The translations under genes and the position numbers were made by a program. This document shows, in pieces, positions 36,601 through 48,721 of a DNA stretch of 64,000 bases. Source of the DNA: Prevotella sp. (lineage in GTDB: Bacteria > Bacteroidota > Bacteroidia > Bacteroidales > Bacteroidaceae); assembly GCA_017402445.1 (NCBI GenBank), contig JAFPME010000011.1:62001-126000 (forward strand), written 5' to 3'. Positions within the stretch are counted from its first letter, which is position 1. The number at the start of each line of letters is the position of its first letter. The notes under the pieces are model-generated. The model ran no database searches. It was not told the DNA's origin and was given only the letters and a program-made list of their open reading frames with translations.

Positions 36601-37005
36601 CACACCGTCAAGTTTTGCCTTATCTGCATCCACCTTCGTGGTTGCACCGGTGAACAATCGCTTGTCCATCTTCTGGATACCCGTCACCACCACCTCGTCG
36701 AGCTGCTGTGCTGCTCCGTCGGGGTAGAGTGTAATCTTAAGGTTCTGTCCACCTTTAACTGTCACCGTTTTCATGCCAATGTAGCTCACGACAAGTTGGG
36801 GGTTCTTGTGACTGGTTGTCAGTGAGAACTTACCATCAATGTCTGTCGCCACACCTTGACGTGTGCCTTTCACGAGTACTGAGGCTCCGATAATCGGTTC
36901 GCCGTCTTCTGAAGAGACGACGGTACCTGACATCGTAGTCTGAGCCATGGCTATCCCTAAAGAGAGGAATAGGCATGCTAATGTAAAAATCAGTCTCCTT
37001 CTCAT
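33670..37005 (-). CDS. SusC/RagA-family TonB-dependent outer-membrane transporter
   Basis: 1111 residues. Signal peptide (MRRRLIFTLACLFLSLGIAM), a carboxypeptidase-D-like domain at about 24-100 (GTVVSSEDGEPIIGASVLV), the Ton-box-like LDEVVVTGIQK, a plug domain containing the SusC signature IESFQVLKDGSATSIYGARA, then a 22-strand-type barrel ending LSKQFTLTVRLGI. It imports substrate across the outer membrane with TonB energy. It heads the operon running down to 26733 and has a consensus promoter. The partner enzymes downstream are a metallopeptidase rather than glycosidases. Confidence 0.95.
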   Translation of the reverse strand: MRRRLIFTLACLFLSLGIAMAQTTMSGTVVSSEDGEPIIGASVLVKGTRQGVATDIDGKFSLTTSHKNPQLVVSYIGMKTVTVKGGQNLKITLYPDGAAQQLDEVVVTGIQKMDKRLFTGATTKVDADKAKLDGVADVSRALEGRAAGVSVQNVSSTFGTAPKIRVRGATSIYGSSSPLWVVDGVIMEDAVNVSADDLSSGDATTLISNAIAGLNADDIESFQVLKDGSATSIYGARAMSGVVVVTTKKGRAGHSTINYTGEFTYRMKPSYRDYNISNSQEQMGIYKEMAAKGWLEFSQVANASSAGLYGKMYGLMDQYNEQTGSFSLPFTDAAMAKYLQEAEFRNTDWFDLLFNSNIMQTHSVSISSGTDKSSMYASLSAMVDPGWTKDSKVQRYTANINASYNLSKSLTVTLRTNGSYRDQQAPGTLNQSTDVVSGAVSRSFDINPFSYALNTSRTLDPYQMYTRNYAPFSIFHELDNNYIDINVMDLKFQGELEWKPLRGLSVNLLGSYRINRSARDHSIRDSSNQAEAYRAGVDNPNIMYSNPYLYSDPDKPNSLPISVMPAGGIFIENLNQVKQLDFRGTVNYNHVWSVNDEETHIFSALAGMEANRADYDAREHQDYGVNYNMNRIVTITPDFFKQAKEEGTELTSFARSWNRRLAYFGNVNYSYKGRYSANFTARYDGSNQLGKSRQSRWLPTWNVSASWNAHEEPFFKRWAEKTNYAMSHATLRLSYSLVGEQTAASNAKPIFRSTNMWRPQGDQQELALYQSSLGNKDLTYEKKHEFNVGIDLGFLNNRINIVTDAYWRDNFDLMGYYYGQIIGRQYSNVASMKSHGVEATISSTNIRAKDFTWSTDLTFAYNHTEITDLMSVSRVIDLVSSNGYAREGYPHRALFSFQFQGLNDEGIPQVINESGVKTTSDIYFQEYERLDHLVYEGPSEPTITGGLNNMFRWKNWRLNVFITYSFGNKLRLDPVFSSSYSDLAAMPKEFKNRWVQPGDENLTDIPAIASVRQNYKDNYLGYAYNAYNYSTARVADGGFIRMKDISLTYDFTPKFVNKIGLSSASLKLDATNLFLIYADKKLNGQDPEFVNSGGVATPLSKQFTLTVRLGI

Positions 37006-37068
37006 AAATTTTATAAACTATTTTGTATTATTATTCACAAATCGATAGGTACAGAAACAATAAGATTT

Positions 37069-37101
37069 GCAAATATACGATATTTATTTTTACGCTGCAA
37101 A
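37069..37101 (-). promoter_or_regulatory. Promoter of the SusC/D-metallopeptidase operon
   Basis: On the minus strand TTTG (37098-37101), 20 bases, then TATATTTGC (37069-37077), 63 bases before the SusC ATG. Unlike many PUL promoters it has both elements, so basal expression may be appreciable. Confidence 0.8.
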
Positions 37102-37267
37102 TTATTGCCCGCAAAACTGAAATTTTAGCAAAAAAATATGCAAAAATTTAACAAATTGGCTGTATTGAATGCGAAATCAGTATTGGATGAGTTTTTATAA
37201 GTGTCAGTAAAACATTCGTTTTGGGAAGCATTTTTCATATTGTATGCATTTGTGCGATGCATAATGA

Positions 37268-37311
37268 ATAAATAAAAAGAGTCCCACGTGACATCAACGT
37301 CAGGTGGGACT
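37268..37311 (-). terminator. Terminator of the upstream SusC/D-lipoprotein operon
   Basis: On the minus strand AGTCCCACCTGAC and GTCACGTGGGACT (37299-37311 and 37280-37292) form a stem with a two-base mismatch, followed by CTTTTTATTTATT. It ends transcription from the operon above before the next promoter. Confidence 0.85.
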
Positions 37312-37351
37312 TCAATCTCAAATAAGAATATATTTACATGAGAAGGTTGTT

Positions 37352-39115
37352 TCACTTTGCGGTGAATTTCTTGACCTGAACCGTCAGATAACGGACAGCC
37401 AACTGGTTCTTATGCTTGAGTGAGGCCTTCGAAGCATTGGCCTTGCTGACCTTGGCAGCCAGCTTGGCAGCAGCCTCGCCTGTAAGCGTGAAGGTATCCT
37501 GCACGTAAGCCCAAGCACCATCATAGTCATGATAAGCCAGGTTGAAGTAGAACGTACCCTTCTCGTAGTAGCTGTCCAGGTCGGCAGCACCGTAGGTCTT
37601 GATGTCTGTGACATAGATCATACCCCACTCTTCGTCAACGATACCCGTCTCGACCTCATCGATCTCGATGGTTCCGTCTTCGTTGAGAATGAAGTCGAGT
37701 CCGTTCTCATTGTTAATCCAAGGTGCAATGCGGTAATGCGACTCGTTCTGATCGCTCTGGTAGAGTGTCAGGCCTTCCTGTGTAATCACCTCATCGAAGA
37801 AGAGAGAACCGTCTTGAGCGTAACTCTTGGCTCCGAAAACGTATGTGCCCACATAGGCAGGTGACCAGGTCTCTATGGTTTCCCCACTGGCCTTGAACTT
37901 GAAGTCGAACGACTCTGTAGCAACCACCTCGCCCTCGCTATAAGCCACGACGACGGCGCTGTACTTGCCTGATTCGGTCAGCGGAACGCTGATCTTACCG
38001 TCGGCGGGAACCTCGGTGCCTTCGATGGAACCATCCAAGAGTCCTTCGAGTGTTGCATCGGCTTCACTAGCCTTGACGACGGAATAAATAGCCGAATCGA
38101 TGTCGGGACCGAACGTAAACTGACCTTGAGCATAGTCAACATCAGCGATGTCGGTGAAACGTCCTGAGTAGACGAAATCCACGCTGAAGTCTTTCAGCAC
38201 TGCTCCTGGGAGCGCAATACGCAGCATACCCGTTGAGTTGCCATAGTAGTAGCCTTCGCCGCCGATAGTTGCCAACCACGACTGCGGTGTGGCAAAGGAG
38301 ATAATGTTATCTTGCAGCTTGCCGAAGTACTGAGGTGTATCTGCCTTGATGTCAGCAAGAGCTTTGCCGCGGTTCAAATAGTAGCTCACGAACGTGAGGA
38401 ACGAGAGTTCGCCGTCGTTGGAGTTGAGCGTAACGCCACTGTCGAACGGATCGATAGTCACGAAGTTGGGATCGCTTGCATCGATCAGAAGTGTCGTATT
38501 CAGCTCAGCGCCGTCTTTGAAGTATGCTGAGAAGACACCTGTGGCATAGGGAGCTTCAATCCTGTACAGGCCTTCCTTCACGATACTCTTCTCAATCTTC
38601 ACAGGCCATTCAGAGGGTGCCAGACCATAGAGGGGAGCCACCAGACCGTCACGGTACATGGCTGTTCCATAGTCGACCCATTCCGTTGCACCTGCCGTGA
38701 ACGAGTAGGTAGAAGCTCCATAAGGTGTGGAAAGCGACTCGTCGTTGATTTTCAGGTTGATTGTTGCATAATTACCGTAGACTACATCATTGGGATCATA
38801 GCTTACCACGAGATTAGCCTCGCTCTTCCCGTCCTCAAAGCTGACGCTCGAAGGCACGTTGAAGATGCAGCCCTCGGAAGCTTCCACTTGAAGTGGAACC
38901 GTGAGTGCTCCCTTCGTGTCGACACGATTCACGGGAATTGTGAAGGAATTCTCCTGAACTGTAATGTCATATTTGTTGCCCAGTGCGCTGCTGAAGTATA
39001 CTTGCGGCCCCGATGTCGTGGCCCACTTGTAATCGTCTTCGTCGCTGCCGCAAGCGGTGAATCCCACCGCTGCCATCAAGGCAATGAACAAGTTATAATA
39101 ATATTTTTTTATCAT
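37352..39115 (-). CDS. Surface lipoprotein of a SusC/D operon (SusE/F-like position)
   Basis: 587 residues. Lipobox AVGFTAC then GSDEDDYKWATTSG, an acidic stretch typical of surface-exported Bacteroidetes lipoproteins. Residues about 35-130 resemble a Calx-beta-type or Ig-like domain (VQENSFTIPVNRVDTKGALT), followed by several beta domains (EGLYRIEAPYATGVFSAYFK repeats in related form around 455: ESHYRIAPWINNENGLDFIL). No catalytic motif. Position directly after SusC and SusD is that of SusE/SusF-type glycan-binding lipoproteins. It ends in a basic tail (VKKFTAK) and the operon terminator follows. Confidence 0.78.
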   Translation of the reverse strand: MIKKYYYNLFIALMAAVGFTACGSDEDDYKWATTSGPQVYFSSALGNKYDITVQENSFTIPVNRVDTKGALTVPLQVEASEGCIFNVPSSVSFEDGKSEANLVVSYDPNDVVYGNYATINLKINDESLSTPYGASTYSFTAGATEWVDYGTAMYRDGLVAPLYGLAPSEWPVKIEKSIVKEGLYRIEAPYATGVFSAYFKDGAELNTTLLIDASDPNFVTIDPFDSGVTLNSNDGELSFLTFVSYYLNRGKALADIKADTPQYFGKLQDNIISFATPQSWLATIGGEGYYYGNSTGMLRIALPGAVLKDFSVDFVYSGRFTDIADVDYAQGQFTFGPDIDSAIYSVVKASEADATLEGLLDGSIEGTEVPADGKISVPLTESGKYSAVVVAYSEGEVVATESFDFKFKASGETIETWSPAYVGTYVFGAKSYAQDGSLFFDEVITQEGLTLYQSDQNESHYRIAPWINNENGLDFILNEDGTIEIDEVETGIVDEEWGMIYVTDIKTYGAADLDSYYEKGTFYFNLAYHDYDGAWAYVQDTFTLTGEAAAKLAAKVSKANASKASLKHKNQLAVRYLTVQVKKFTAK

Positions 39116-39158
39116 TTGTGTAAGATTTTACTGGTTTTCCTTATTGTAACTTAGCTGA

Positions 39159-40850
39159 TTACCAGACGAATTCTTCAGAGTCGCCCGACGGACGTACAGG
39201 ATTGGGGTTCACCACCAGAGACTCGTTGTACTGAGCCTCGGTGTTCACGAAGCACCATACCATCCAGTTGGGCACGCTGGTTGTGTTGAAACGGTCTCCT
39301 TCGATATGGTTGGTGCCTTCATACGAGCGGATGATACCCTTATTGAGGCGTTTGATATCGAATGTAGCGAAGCCTTCGCCCCAGAGTTCCACGCGGCGCT
39401 GCCACCATATCTCGTTCTGGAATAACGATGTGGCAGTATTGCCGTAAGCATCATTGTGTCCACCGTAGACATAGTTCGGATCGCGTTTCTTGGCAAAATT
39501 GGTGAGCAATTCGATGCCTCGGCCTTCGTTCTGCATACCAGCAGCCTCGGCCTCGATGAGCATCATCTCCTCAACGCGCATCAGTGGAACGGCCACCACC
39601 CAAGCTTCGTATTTCACGTTAGCCTTTCCAGCCTGGTTGCGGAATTTGACAGACAGTCCGCCGATTCCGTAACTGGCATTGTCGACACCAGCGGCATAAA
39701 GACGTTCGGGATAGTCTGAATAAGCACCCAAAGCCTCGAGCAGGTCAGCAGGAATTTCCTCTGCATCGGGGTCAATCAAATCCTCGAGAGCGAAGTCAAC
39801 CCAGCAATTCTTACGGTAGTCGGTGACGGGTATGGTCTCGTAGAGATGGCGGTCGATGACGTTCGGCCCACCATAGTTAGCGGCGTATCCGCAGTCGAAG
39901 CCATTCTCAAGAAGCATCACGCTACCCCAAGATGAGTCGCCGTCGTTCTCCACGATGTTGGGGTCGGTATCCTTGAAGGTAACAGCAAACATCCAAGACG
40001 AGTTAGGCGAATTGAAACCGTAGTCGCGGCTCAGATACTCCTCCTGAGTCATCATCGTATAACCGTCCTGAGCCATCTTGGCATATTTTTCAGCATTGGC
40101 CCAGTCTTGCTTCTCCAGGTAGGTACGGGCTTTCAGGCCGTAGACCACACTCACGTCGGGGGTATAAACATCCTTGCGCTTGTAGCTGGCAAGCAGTTTC
40201 TCGGCTGTGTCGAGGTCCTTGAGAATGAAGTCGAAAGCCTCATCCCATGTCATGCGTGGATTGTGCTGCACTTCCTCGATGGTGGTAGCCTCGGTGACTT
40301 TGGGCACGGTAAGTGCCTGCTTGTTCACAGCATAAGGCTCCTGAGCATACATGCGCACGATGTCGAAATAGTACATGGCACGCAGTGCGTAGGCGATACC
40401 CGCACCGGCTTCGCGGCCTTCAATGGGCTGTGCATAGTCGATGGCGTTGGCCTGATTGAGCACAATGTTACAGTCTTTTATCCAACCGAAGTACAGCGTC
40501 CAAGGGAACTGCGTGCGAGCCCAGTTGGGAGCCAGATAAGTGAAGTCCTGGTACCAGGTATCGAACCAGTTGTTGGTTCCTACAGGCACGATGTCCTGTC
40601 CCATCACGTCGCGTACGAGGAAGAAGGCGGGGTAGCCGAAGTCGAAGACGTAATGGCTGTCTCCACCATAAATGAACTGTCCGCTGAGATTGCTCGTGAG
40701 GTTCTGCACGAAGTTGTCGAAAGCACCAGGGGCATCCTTGGCCTGCTGCTCGGTGACGGTGCTGTTCTGCGGGTCAATCTCCTCAATGCAGCCTGTGAAG
40801 GTCGTCGTAACCAAGGCTGCTGCCATCATTATGGAAAATATCTTTTTCAT
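39159..40850 (-). CDS. SusD/RagB-family surface binding lipoprotein
   Basis: 563 residues. Lipobox TTFTGC then IEEIDPQNSTVTEQQ. Helical SusD core with AYALRAMYYFDIVRMYAQEP and the late segment PLMRVEEMMLIEAEAAGMQN. It starts 32 bases after the SusC stop, and the surface lipoprotein gene follows after 43 bases. Binds the substrate that SusC imports; identity not readable from sequence. Confidence 0.93.
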   Translation of the reverse strand: MKKIFSIMMAAALVTTTFTGCIEEIDPQNSTVTEQQAKDAPGAFDNFVQNLTSNLSGQFIYGGDSHYVFDFGYPAFFLVRDVMGQDIVPVGTNNWFDTWYQDFTYLAPNWARTQFPWTLYFGWIKDCNIVLNQANAIDYAQPIEGREAGAGIAYALRAMYYFDIVRMYAQEPYAVNKQALTVPKVTEATTIEEVQHNPRMTWDEAFDFILKDLDTAEKLLASYKRKDVYTPDVSVVYGLKARTYLEKQDWANAEKYAKMAQDGYTMMTQEEYLSRDYGFNSPNSSWMFAVTFKDTDPNIVENDGDSSWGSVMLLENGFDCGYAANYGGPNVIDRHLYETIPVTDYRKNCWVDFALEDLIDPDAEEIPADLLEALGAYSDYPERLYAAGVDNASYGIGGLSVKFRNQAGKANVKYEAWVVAVPLMRVEEMMLIEAEAAGMQNEGRGIELLTNFAKKRDPNYVYGGHNDAYGNTATSLFQNEIWWQRRVELWGEGFATFDIKRLNKGIIRSYEGTNHIEGDRFNTTSVPNWMVWCFVNTEAQYNESLVVNPNPVRPSGDSEEFVW

Positions 40851-40882
40851 ATTGTAATTTCCTTTTTATATTATCGTGTTGA

Positions 40883-43800
40883 TTAGAATGACACCTGTAT
40901 ACCACCCATAATGGTGCGGGCAGGCGAGTAAGCGTTCACGCCACCAGAGTTGGTGCCGGCGAAAGAGTAGCGTGGGTCGAGACCCTTGCGCTTGCTCCAG
41001 AAATAGAGGTTCTCACCCTGGCAGTAGATGCGTATCTTACTGAGGTGGATTTTGCTGGAGAGATGCTTCGGGATGGTGTAGCCCACGGTGAAGCTCTGGA
41101 AGTTGAGATACGACGCGTTTGTGAGGAAGCGTGTTGAGCGCGCTGCTGTGTACTGGTCAGCATACTGCCAGCGTGGGATGTCCGAGTCCTTGTTCTCCGG
41201 GCTCCATGAGTTCATCACGTCCTTGTGGTAGGTCTGACCGTTACCCGAAGTGGCCACGTTGCCCATCAGGCTCATATAACGGTTGTCGTAGAGCTGTCCG
41301 CCTATCTGGAAATCGAAGGTGGCGCTCAGATCGAAGTCAAAGATATTCACCGTGGTCGAGAAGCCGCCCGTCACATCAGGCAGTGTGGTGCCTTGTGCAT
41401 AATAGGTAGCCATGTTCCAGTCGGTTGTCTTGCTGGAGTGCTCCTTACCAGGCTTGGTGGTGTTCATCGTCACGTTTCCTGCGTCATCGGTCTGCAGCAG
41501 ACTTTCATCTTGCCAATAGAGGGCTTGACCATTCTCATCAACTCCAGCATACTCTGGAAGCATGATGTTGTAGAGAGGCTGTCCTTCCTCATACCACATA
41601 GACGAATTGCTGCCCGAGTCGCTCTCGCGGAAGCCGCCGTTAATCTTGGTCTTGGTCTCAGGGAGTTTCAGAATCTTGGTGGAGTTGTGCGCCAAGTTGA
41701 GCATGACGTTCCACACAATGTCCTTCGTGCGCACCACGTCGCCGCCTAACACAACCTCGACACCGGTGTTACGAATGTCGCCAAGGTTGCCATAGTAACC
41801 ACGCGAACCAAAGCTCTCAGGGATAGAGAGCCAGAAGAGCTGGTCGGCCACTTTCTTGTTATAGATATCTACCGAACCGAAGAACCGTCCGCTCCAGAGT
41901 CTCCATTCCAGACCTACGTTGAAGTTGGTCGTTGTCTCCCAGGTGATGTTTTCATTACCAATTCGGTTGAACGAAGGAAGCATGCCGCTGTCGCCTTTCG
42001 AGAGCGTGTAAAGGTCGGTATAGGCCCAGTTGCCGATACCATCGTTACCTTGCTGTCCGATCGACACCTTGAGCTTCAACTCGTCAAGCCACGAGCTGGT
42101 GCTCTCCATGAAGGCCTCTTTCGAAATCATCCAGGCGCCACCTATGCTCCAGAAGTTACCCCAACGATGATCGGGGTGGAAGCGGCTGGAGGCATCGCGA
42201 CGGAATGACACAGAACCGAAGTATTTCTGGTCGTAGTCGTAGAGAGCATTACCGAACCATCCTTCCACGTTGTATTCCGTGGTGTAGCTGTGCGAGTCGT
42301 AGCGGTTGCTGAAGGCGTTGATCTCTGGGATGTCGGGCGAGAATCCCTTGGTGGCCAGGGCCTGCAAGTATTTAGTTGTGGTCTTGTACCACTCGTGACC
42401 CACCATCACCTGTACGTCGTGCACGCCAAATACCTTGTGGAAGTTGAGGGTCTGCACATAGTTCTGACGCATGGTGTTGGTCGTGTTCTTGTCGATATTG
42501 GCATTATCCGACGCAGAGGGTCCGTAGAAGGGGTTGCCGTAAATGCTACCCTGACTCTGTGCGATGTTGATGTTGTTGTTCGAGTTGAACTTCAGCCAGC
42601 TGGTCAGGTCGAGATCGAAGGTGAAGGCACCGGTGAACACATTGGCGATCGTCTCAGCCACGTTGTATTGGTTGGCACCGATGGGGTTACCAGTGGCGAG
42701 GAACAGACGGGTACCGTTGCCGGGGAAGTTGGTTGCAGGCACACCGTAGTCATACTGCTTATGTCCGTACTGGTCGGTGCGAATCACGGGATTGCCATTT
42801 GCATCGAGTGTGCGCACGTAGAGCGGATAGATCGGTGCGATCATCGAGGTGTAGTAAGCCATGTTGTTCGAGCCCAGCGAACTGACAGAGAAGTTGGGGT
42901 TCTCTTCCATGTTGCTGTGCACAAAGCCCACATTGGCGCCTACGCGGAGCCATTCCTTAGCTTGATAGTCGGCCTTCACGCGACCGGTGAAGCGCTCGTA
43001 GTTGGAGTTGTCGATGATACCGTCTTCGTTCAGGTAGCTGGCCGAAGTATAGAAGCTGCTCTTCGTGGTACCACCACTCACGTTGACGTTATACTCCTGA
43101 CGGAAGCCGTTATGGTAGGCAGCGTCCTGCCAGTCGTCGGGCAACATGTAGTAGGTCTCACCGCCATAGACGTAGGCGCGACCGAGCGTAGCATTGGGGT
43201 TGAGCTTGCCATCCAGACCGATGAGGTACTGTCCTGTAGGAATGGTGAAGGGGTTGTACTGCAAGCCCCACGACTGACCTGAGATGATGCGGTCGTTCAC
43301 CCACTTGTTGGCAGCGTTATTGTCGAGGCCATGAGCCACAGCGTAGTTGTAGAACTGCTTGTAGTAGACTTCCATGAACTGTGCGGGGTTGGTGATGGTC
43401 TCATAGTCTTGCACGGCGCGACTGTTCGATCCCCACTTCATGTCGACGTTCACCTGTGCCTCTTGCGACTTTCCCTTCTTGGTTGTGATAAGAACCACAC
43501 CAGCGGCACCACGGGCACCATAGAGGGCGGCCGAAGCAGCGTCCTTCAGCACGGTGATGCTCTCGATATCATCCTGCGGGATGTTGGAGAGGTTGCCGCT
43601 ATACGGAGCACCGTCGATAATCACAAGGGGTTCGGTGTCGGCATACATCGAGGCGACACCACGGATGTGGATGGAACCCTGCGAAGCACCTGGCTGACCG
43701 CTCGATCCACGAATCTGCAAACCAGGGACGGAACCAATGAGGGCGTCGGCTACGTTGGTGGTGATTTTCTGGCTCAGTTCCTCAGACCCCACCACGGCGG

Positions 43801-44158
43801 CAGAACCTGTAAACGATGAGCGTTTCTGCGTACCGAAAGCCACCACAATCACCTCGTCAAGGGCTTGCCGGTCGCTTGTCAGCACGATGCGCATGTTCGG
43901 ACGTGCGCTCACCTCCAGCGCCTCCATACCCACATAGGTGATACGGATTGTTTTCTTGTTTGCAGGCATCTGCAGTGAGAACTTACCGTCGGCATCGGTT
44001 ACGGCGCCTACATTCGTACCAGGTACCATTACGGTAGCTCCAATGACCGGTTGCCCGTCGTCTTGCGATACTACCGTACCGTTTACCTGCGTCTGAGCGA
44101 ATGCCCCTCCTATACATAGGAAAAGGCATGCCAAAAGCATTGTTAATCTTACTTTCAT
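40883..44158 (-). CDS. SusC/RagA-family TonB-dependent outer-membrane transporter
   Basis: 1091 residues. Signal peptide ending GGAFAQ, carboxypeptidase-D-like domain (NGTVVSQDDGQPVIGATVMV), LDEVIVVAFGTQKRSSFTGS, plug with IESITVLKDAASAALYGARG, then the barrel ending TIMGGIQVSF with a terminal Phe. It heads the three-gene operon to 37352. The divergent neighbour is a beta-galactosidase gene (44564), so a galactoside is one possible substrate, but shared regulation is not shown. Confidence 0.95.
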   Translation of the reverse strand: MKVRLTMLLACLFLCIGGAFAQTQVNGTVVSQDDGQPVIGATVMVPGTNVGAVTDADGKFSLQMPANKKTIRITYVGMEALEVSARPNMRIVLTSDRQALDEVIVVAFGTQKRSSFTGSAAVVGSEELSQKITTNVADALIGSVPGLQIRGSSGQPGASQGSIHIRGVASMYADTEPLVIIDGAPYSGNLSNIPQDDIESITVLKDAASAALYGARGAAGVVLITTKKGKSQEAQVNVDMKWGSNSRAVQDYETITNPAQFMEVYYKQFYNYAVAHGLDNNAANKWVNDRIISGQSWGLQYNPFTIPTGQYLIGLDGKLNPNATLGRAYVYGGETYYMLPDDWQDAAYHNGFRQEYNVNVSGGTTKSSFYTSASYLNEDGIIDNSNYERFTGRVKADYQAKEWLRVGANVGFVHSNMEENPNFSVSSLGSNNMAYYTSMIAPIYPLYVRTLDANGNPVIRTDQYGHKQYDYGVPATNFPGNGTRLFLATGNPIGANQYNVAETIANVFTGAFTFDLDLTSWLKFNSNNNINIAQSQGSIYGNPFYGPSASDNANIDKNTTNTMRQNYVQTLNFHKVFGVHDVQVMVGHEWYKTTTKYLQALATKGFSPDIPEINAFSNRYDSHSYTTEYNVEGWFGNALYDYDQKYFGSVSFRRDASSRFHPDHRWGNFWSIGGAWMISKEAFMESTSSWLDELKLKVSIGQQGNDGIGNWAYTDLYTLSKGDSGMLPSFNRIGNENITWETTTNFNVGLEWRLWSGRFFGSVDIYNKKVADQLFWLSIPESFGSRGYYGNLGDIRNTGVEVVLGGDVVRTKDIVWNVMLNLAHNSTKILKLPETKTKINGGFRESDSGSNSSMWYEEGQPLYNIMLPEYAGVDENGQALYWQDESLLQTDDAGNVTMNTTKPGKEHSSKTTDWNMATYYAQGTTLPDVTGGFSTTVNIFDFDLSATFDFQIGGQLYDNRYMSLMGNVATSGNGQTYHKDVMNSWSPENKDSDIPRWQYADQYTAARSTRFLTNASYLNFQSFTVGYTIPKHLSSKIHLSKIRIYCQGENLYFWSKRKGLDPRYSFAGTNSGGVNAYSPARTIMGGIQVSF

Positions 44159-44261
44159 AAATACTCTCTCGTTAATTATTATATAAATTTTTCTTGTTCA
44201 CAAAGCACCGTTTCCGCGCATTATCAGTTATCCTTTTTTCGATGGGCGGTTATAATGTTTT

Positions 44262-44293
44262 GCAAAATTAAGTAAATTTTCGCTAACAGAAAA
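44262..44293 (-). promoter_or_regulatory. Promoter of the SusC/D-lipoprotein operon
   Basis: Minus-strand TAATTTTGC (44262-44270) with TTTT (44290-44293) 19 bases upstream, one mismatch from TTTG. Leader to the SusC ATG of about 100 bases. Confidence 0.6.
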
Positions 44294-44353
44294 ACTTTTG
44301 TTGTAAAAAAAACATCAGACCGTGCGTTTTTAACAATTTTACGTCAAAAATGA

Positions 44354-47827
<3,474 letters not shown>

Positions 47828-47871
47828 TTCGACAGCAATCCCGGCATCAAACGGTGCTCAACAAAAAGGAC

Positions 47872-47910
47872 AGAACCCCAAAAGCCTTTGTCAGGCTTTT
47901 GGGGTTCTTG
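47872..47910 (+). terminator. Terminator of the beta-galactosidase gene
   Basis: Perfect 15-base arms AGAACCCCAAAAGCC (47872-47886) and GGCTTTTGGGGTTCT (47894-47908). Confidence 0.9.
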
Positions 47911-48219
47911 ATGATCGGACATTATCAATGCCAATGAAAGAAGCTGAAAATCCTTCGTTCCCCCGTCACCCACAAAGGTGTTATCGTTGAAGAAACGCAC
48001 TGCCGCAACAGATTCAGAGTGCCAGTTGCTGCGTTGAAGCGGCATCTGGCTCGCGCCCCGACGCATTAGAATATATTTTACAAAATAACAAATATTATAC
48101 AAAATGCAGGCCACTTTTCCAAAATAAAAGTCAAGTGGACGCATATGCGCGAATCTCGTGAATTTTATAAAACCCTGAAAGCCAACGGACTGTAATTTCT
48201 TGACAAAAAGATGTGCCGC
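47911..48219. other. AT-rich intergenic stretch without a gene
   Basis: No credible ORF, tRNA or promoter with both elements. Composition shifts to AT rich from about 48060. It leads into the repeat block at 48220. Confidence 0.5.
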
Positions 48220-48329
48220 AAAATGAGTCATTTTGCGATTCAAAACGGCCCATTTCGTTCGATGAAATGGCTCATTTTGGCGAGCAGAACGGGCCGTTTT
48301 GAAGTGCAAAACGGCTCATTCTGGAAAAA
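48220..48329. repeat. Intergenic repeat block 3: five 22-base tandem units with a palindromic core
   Basis: Units begin exactly 22 bases apart at 48220, 48242, 48264, 48286 and 48308. Cores: AAAATGAGTCATTTTG, AAAACGGCCCATTTCG, GAAATGGCTCATTTTG, AGAACGGGCCGTTTTG, AAAACGGCTCATTCTG. The first is a perfect palindrome around a central G; the others keep the form AAAAYGG-C-CRTTTTG. The six bases after each core vary. Another weak match (AGAGTGAATTTTTCTG at 48352) stays in the same 22-base register. A plus-strand frame of 123 codons across the block (48211-48582) is most likely a by-product. Confidence 0.9.
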
Positions 48330-48721
48330 GAAAACGCGAAAACGGTTTTTCAGAGTGAATTTTTCTGTGAAAAAAGAAAAATCGTTCTTCTGGAATGAGA
48401 AAAAATCCATACACGATTTTAACGTAATTTTTTCGTACACTTTCACCCTCTCCATCACAGTAAAAGACAAAACCAGCCCGAAACGCCGCCCTACCCGATT
48501 CACTTCCGTACAGCTTCAAGTCCGAGAGCAGGCACCGAGCAGACTGACTTTGTACAGAAATAAGCCTGCCACCATACAATAATCGCGCGCGAACAACGTT
48601 ATAATATGAAACGAAGAGCACGTTCGGTGACGGCATCCGAAGGTACGCCGCAACCCGACCGGAGGGCGGCCGGGGCGCCACCACGTGCAAACAAATAAGA
48701 AAAACAACAGGTACAAACACG
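48330..48721. other. Intergenic stretch upstream of rnhB
   Basis: AT rich up to about 48460, then of normal composition. I see no gene. Short frames on either strand have no recognisable protein features and overlap the repeats. No clear -7 box precedes rnhB; TATAATATG at 48600-48608 is not of the Bacteroidetes type. Confidence 0.45.

Noticed and set aside
48211..48582. Plus-strand frame of 123 codons across repeat block 3
   Set aside because: Its repeated peptide pattern comes from the 22-base units read out of frame with one another; no signal, domain or promoter.
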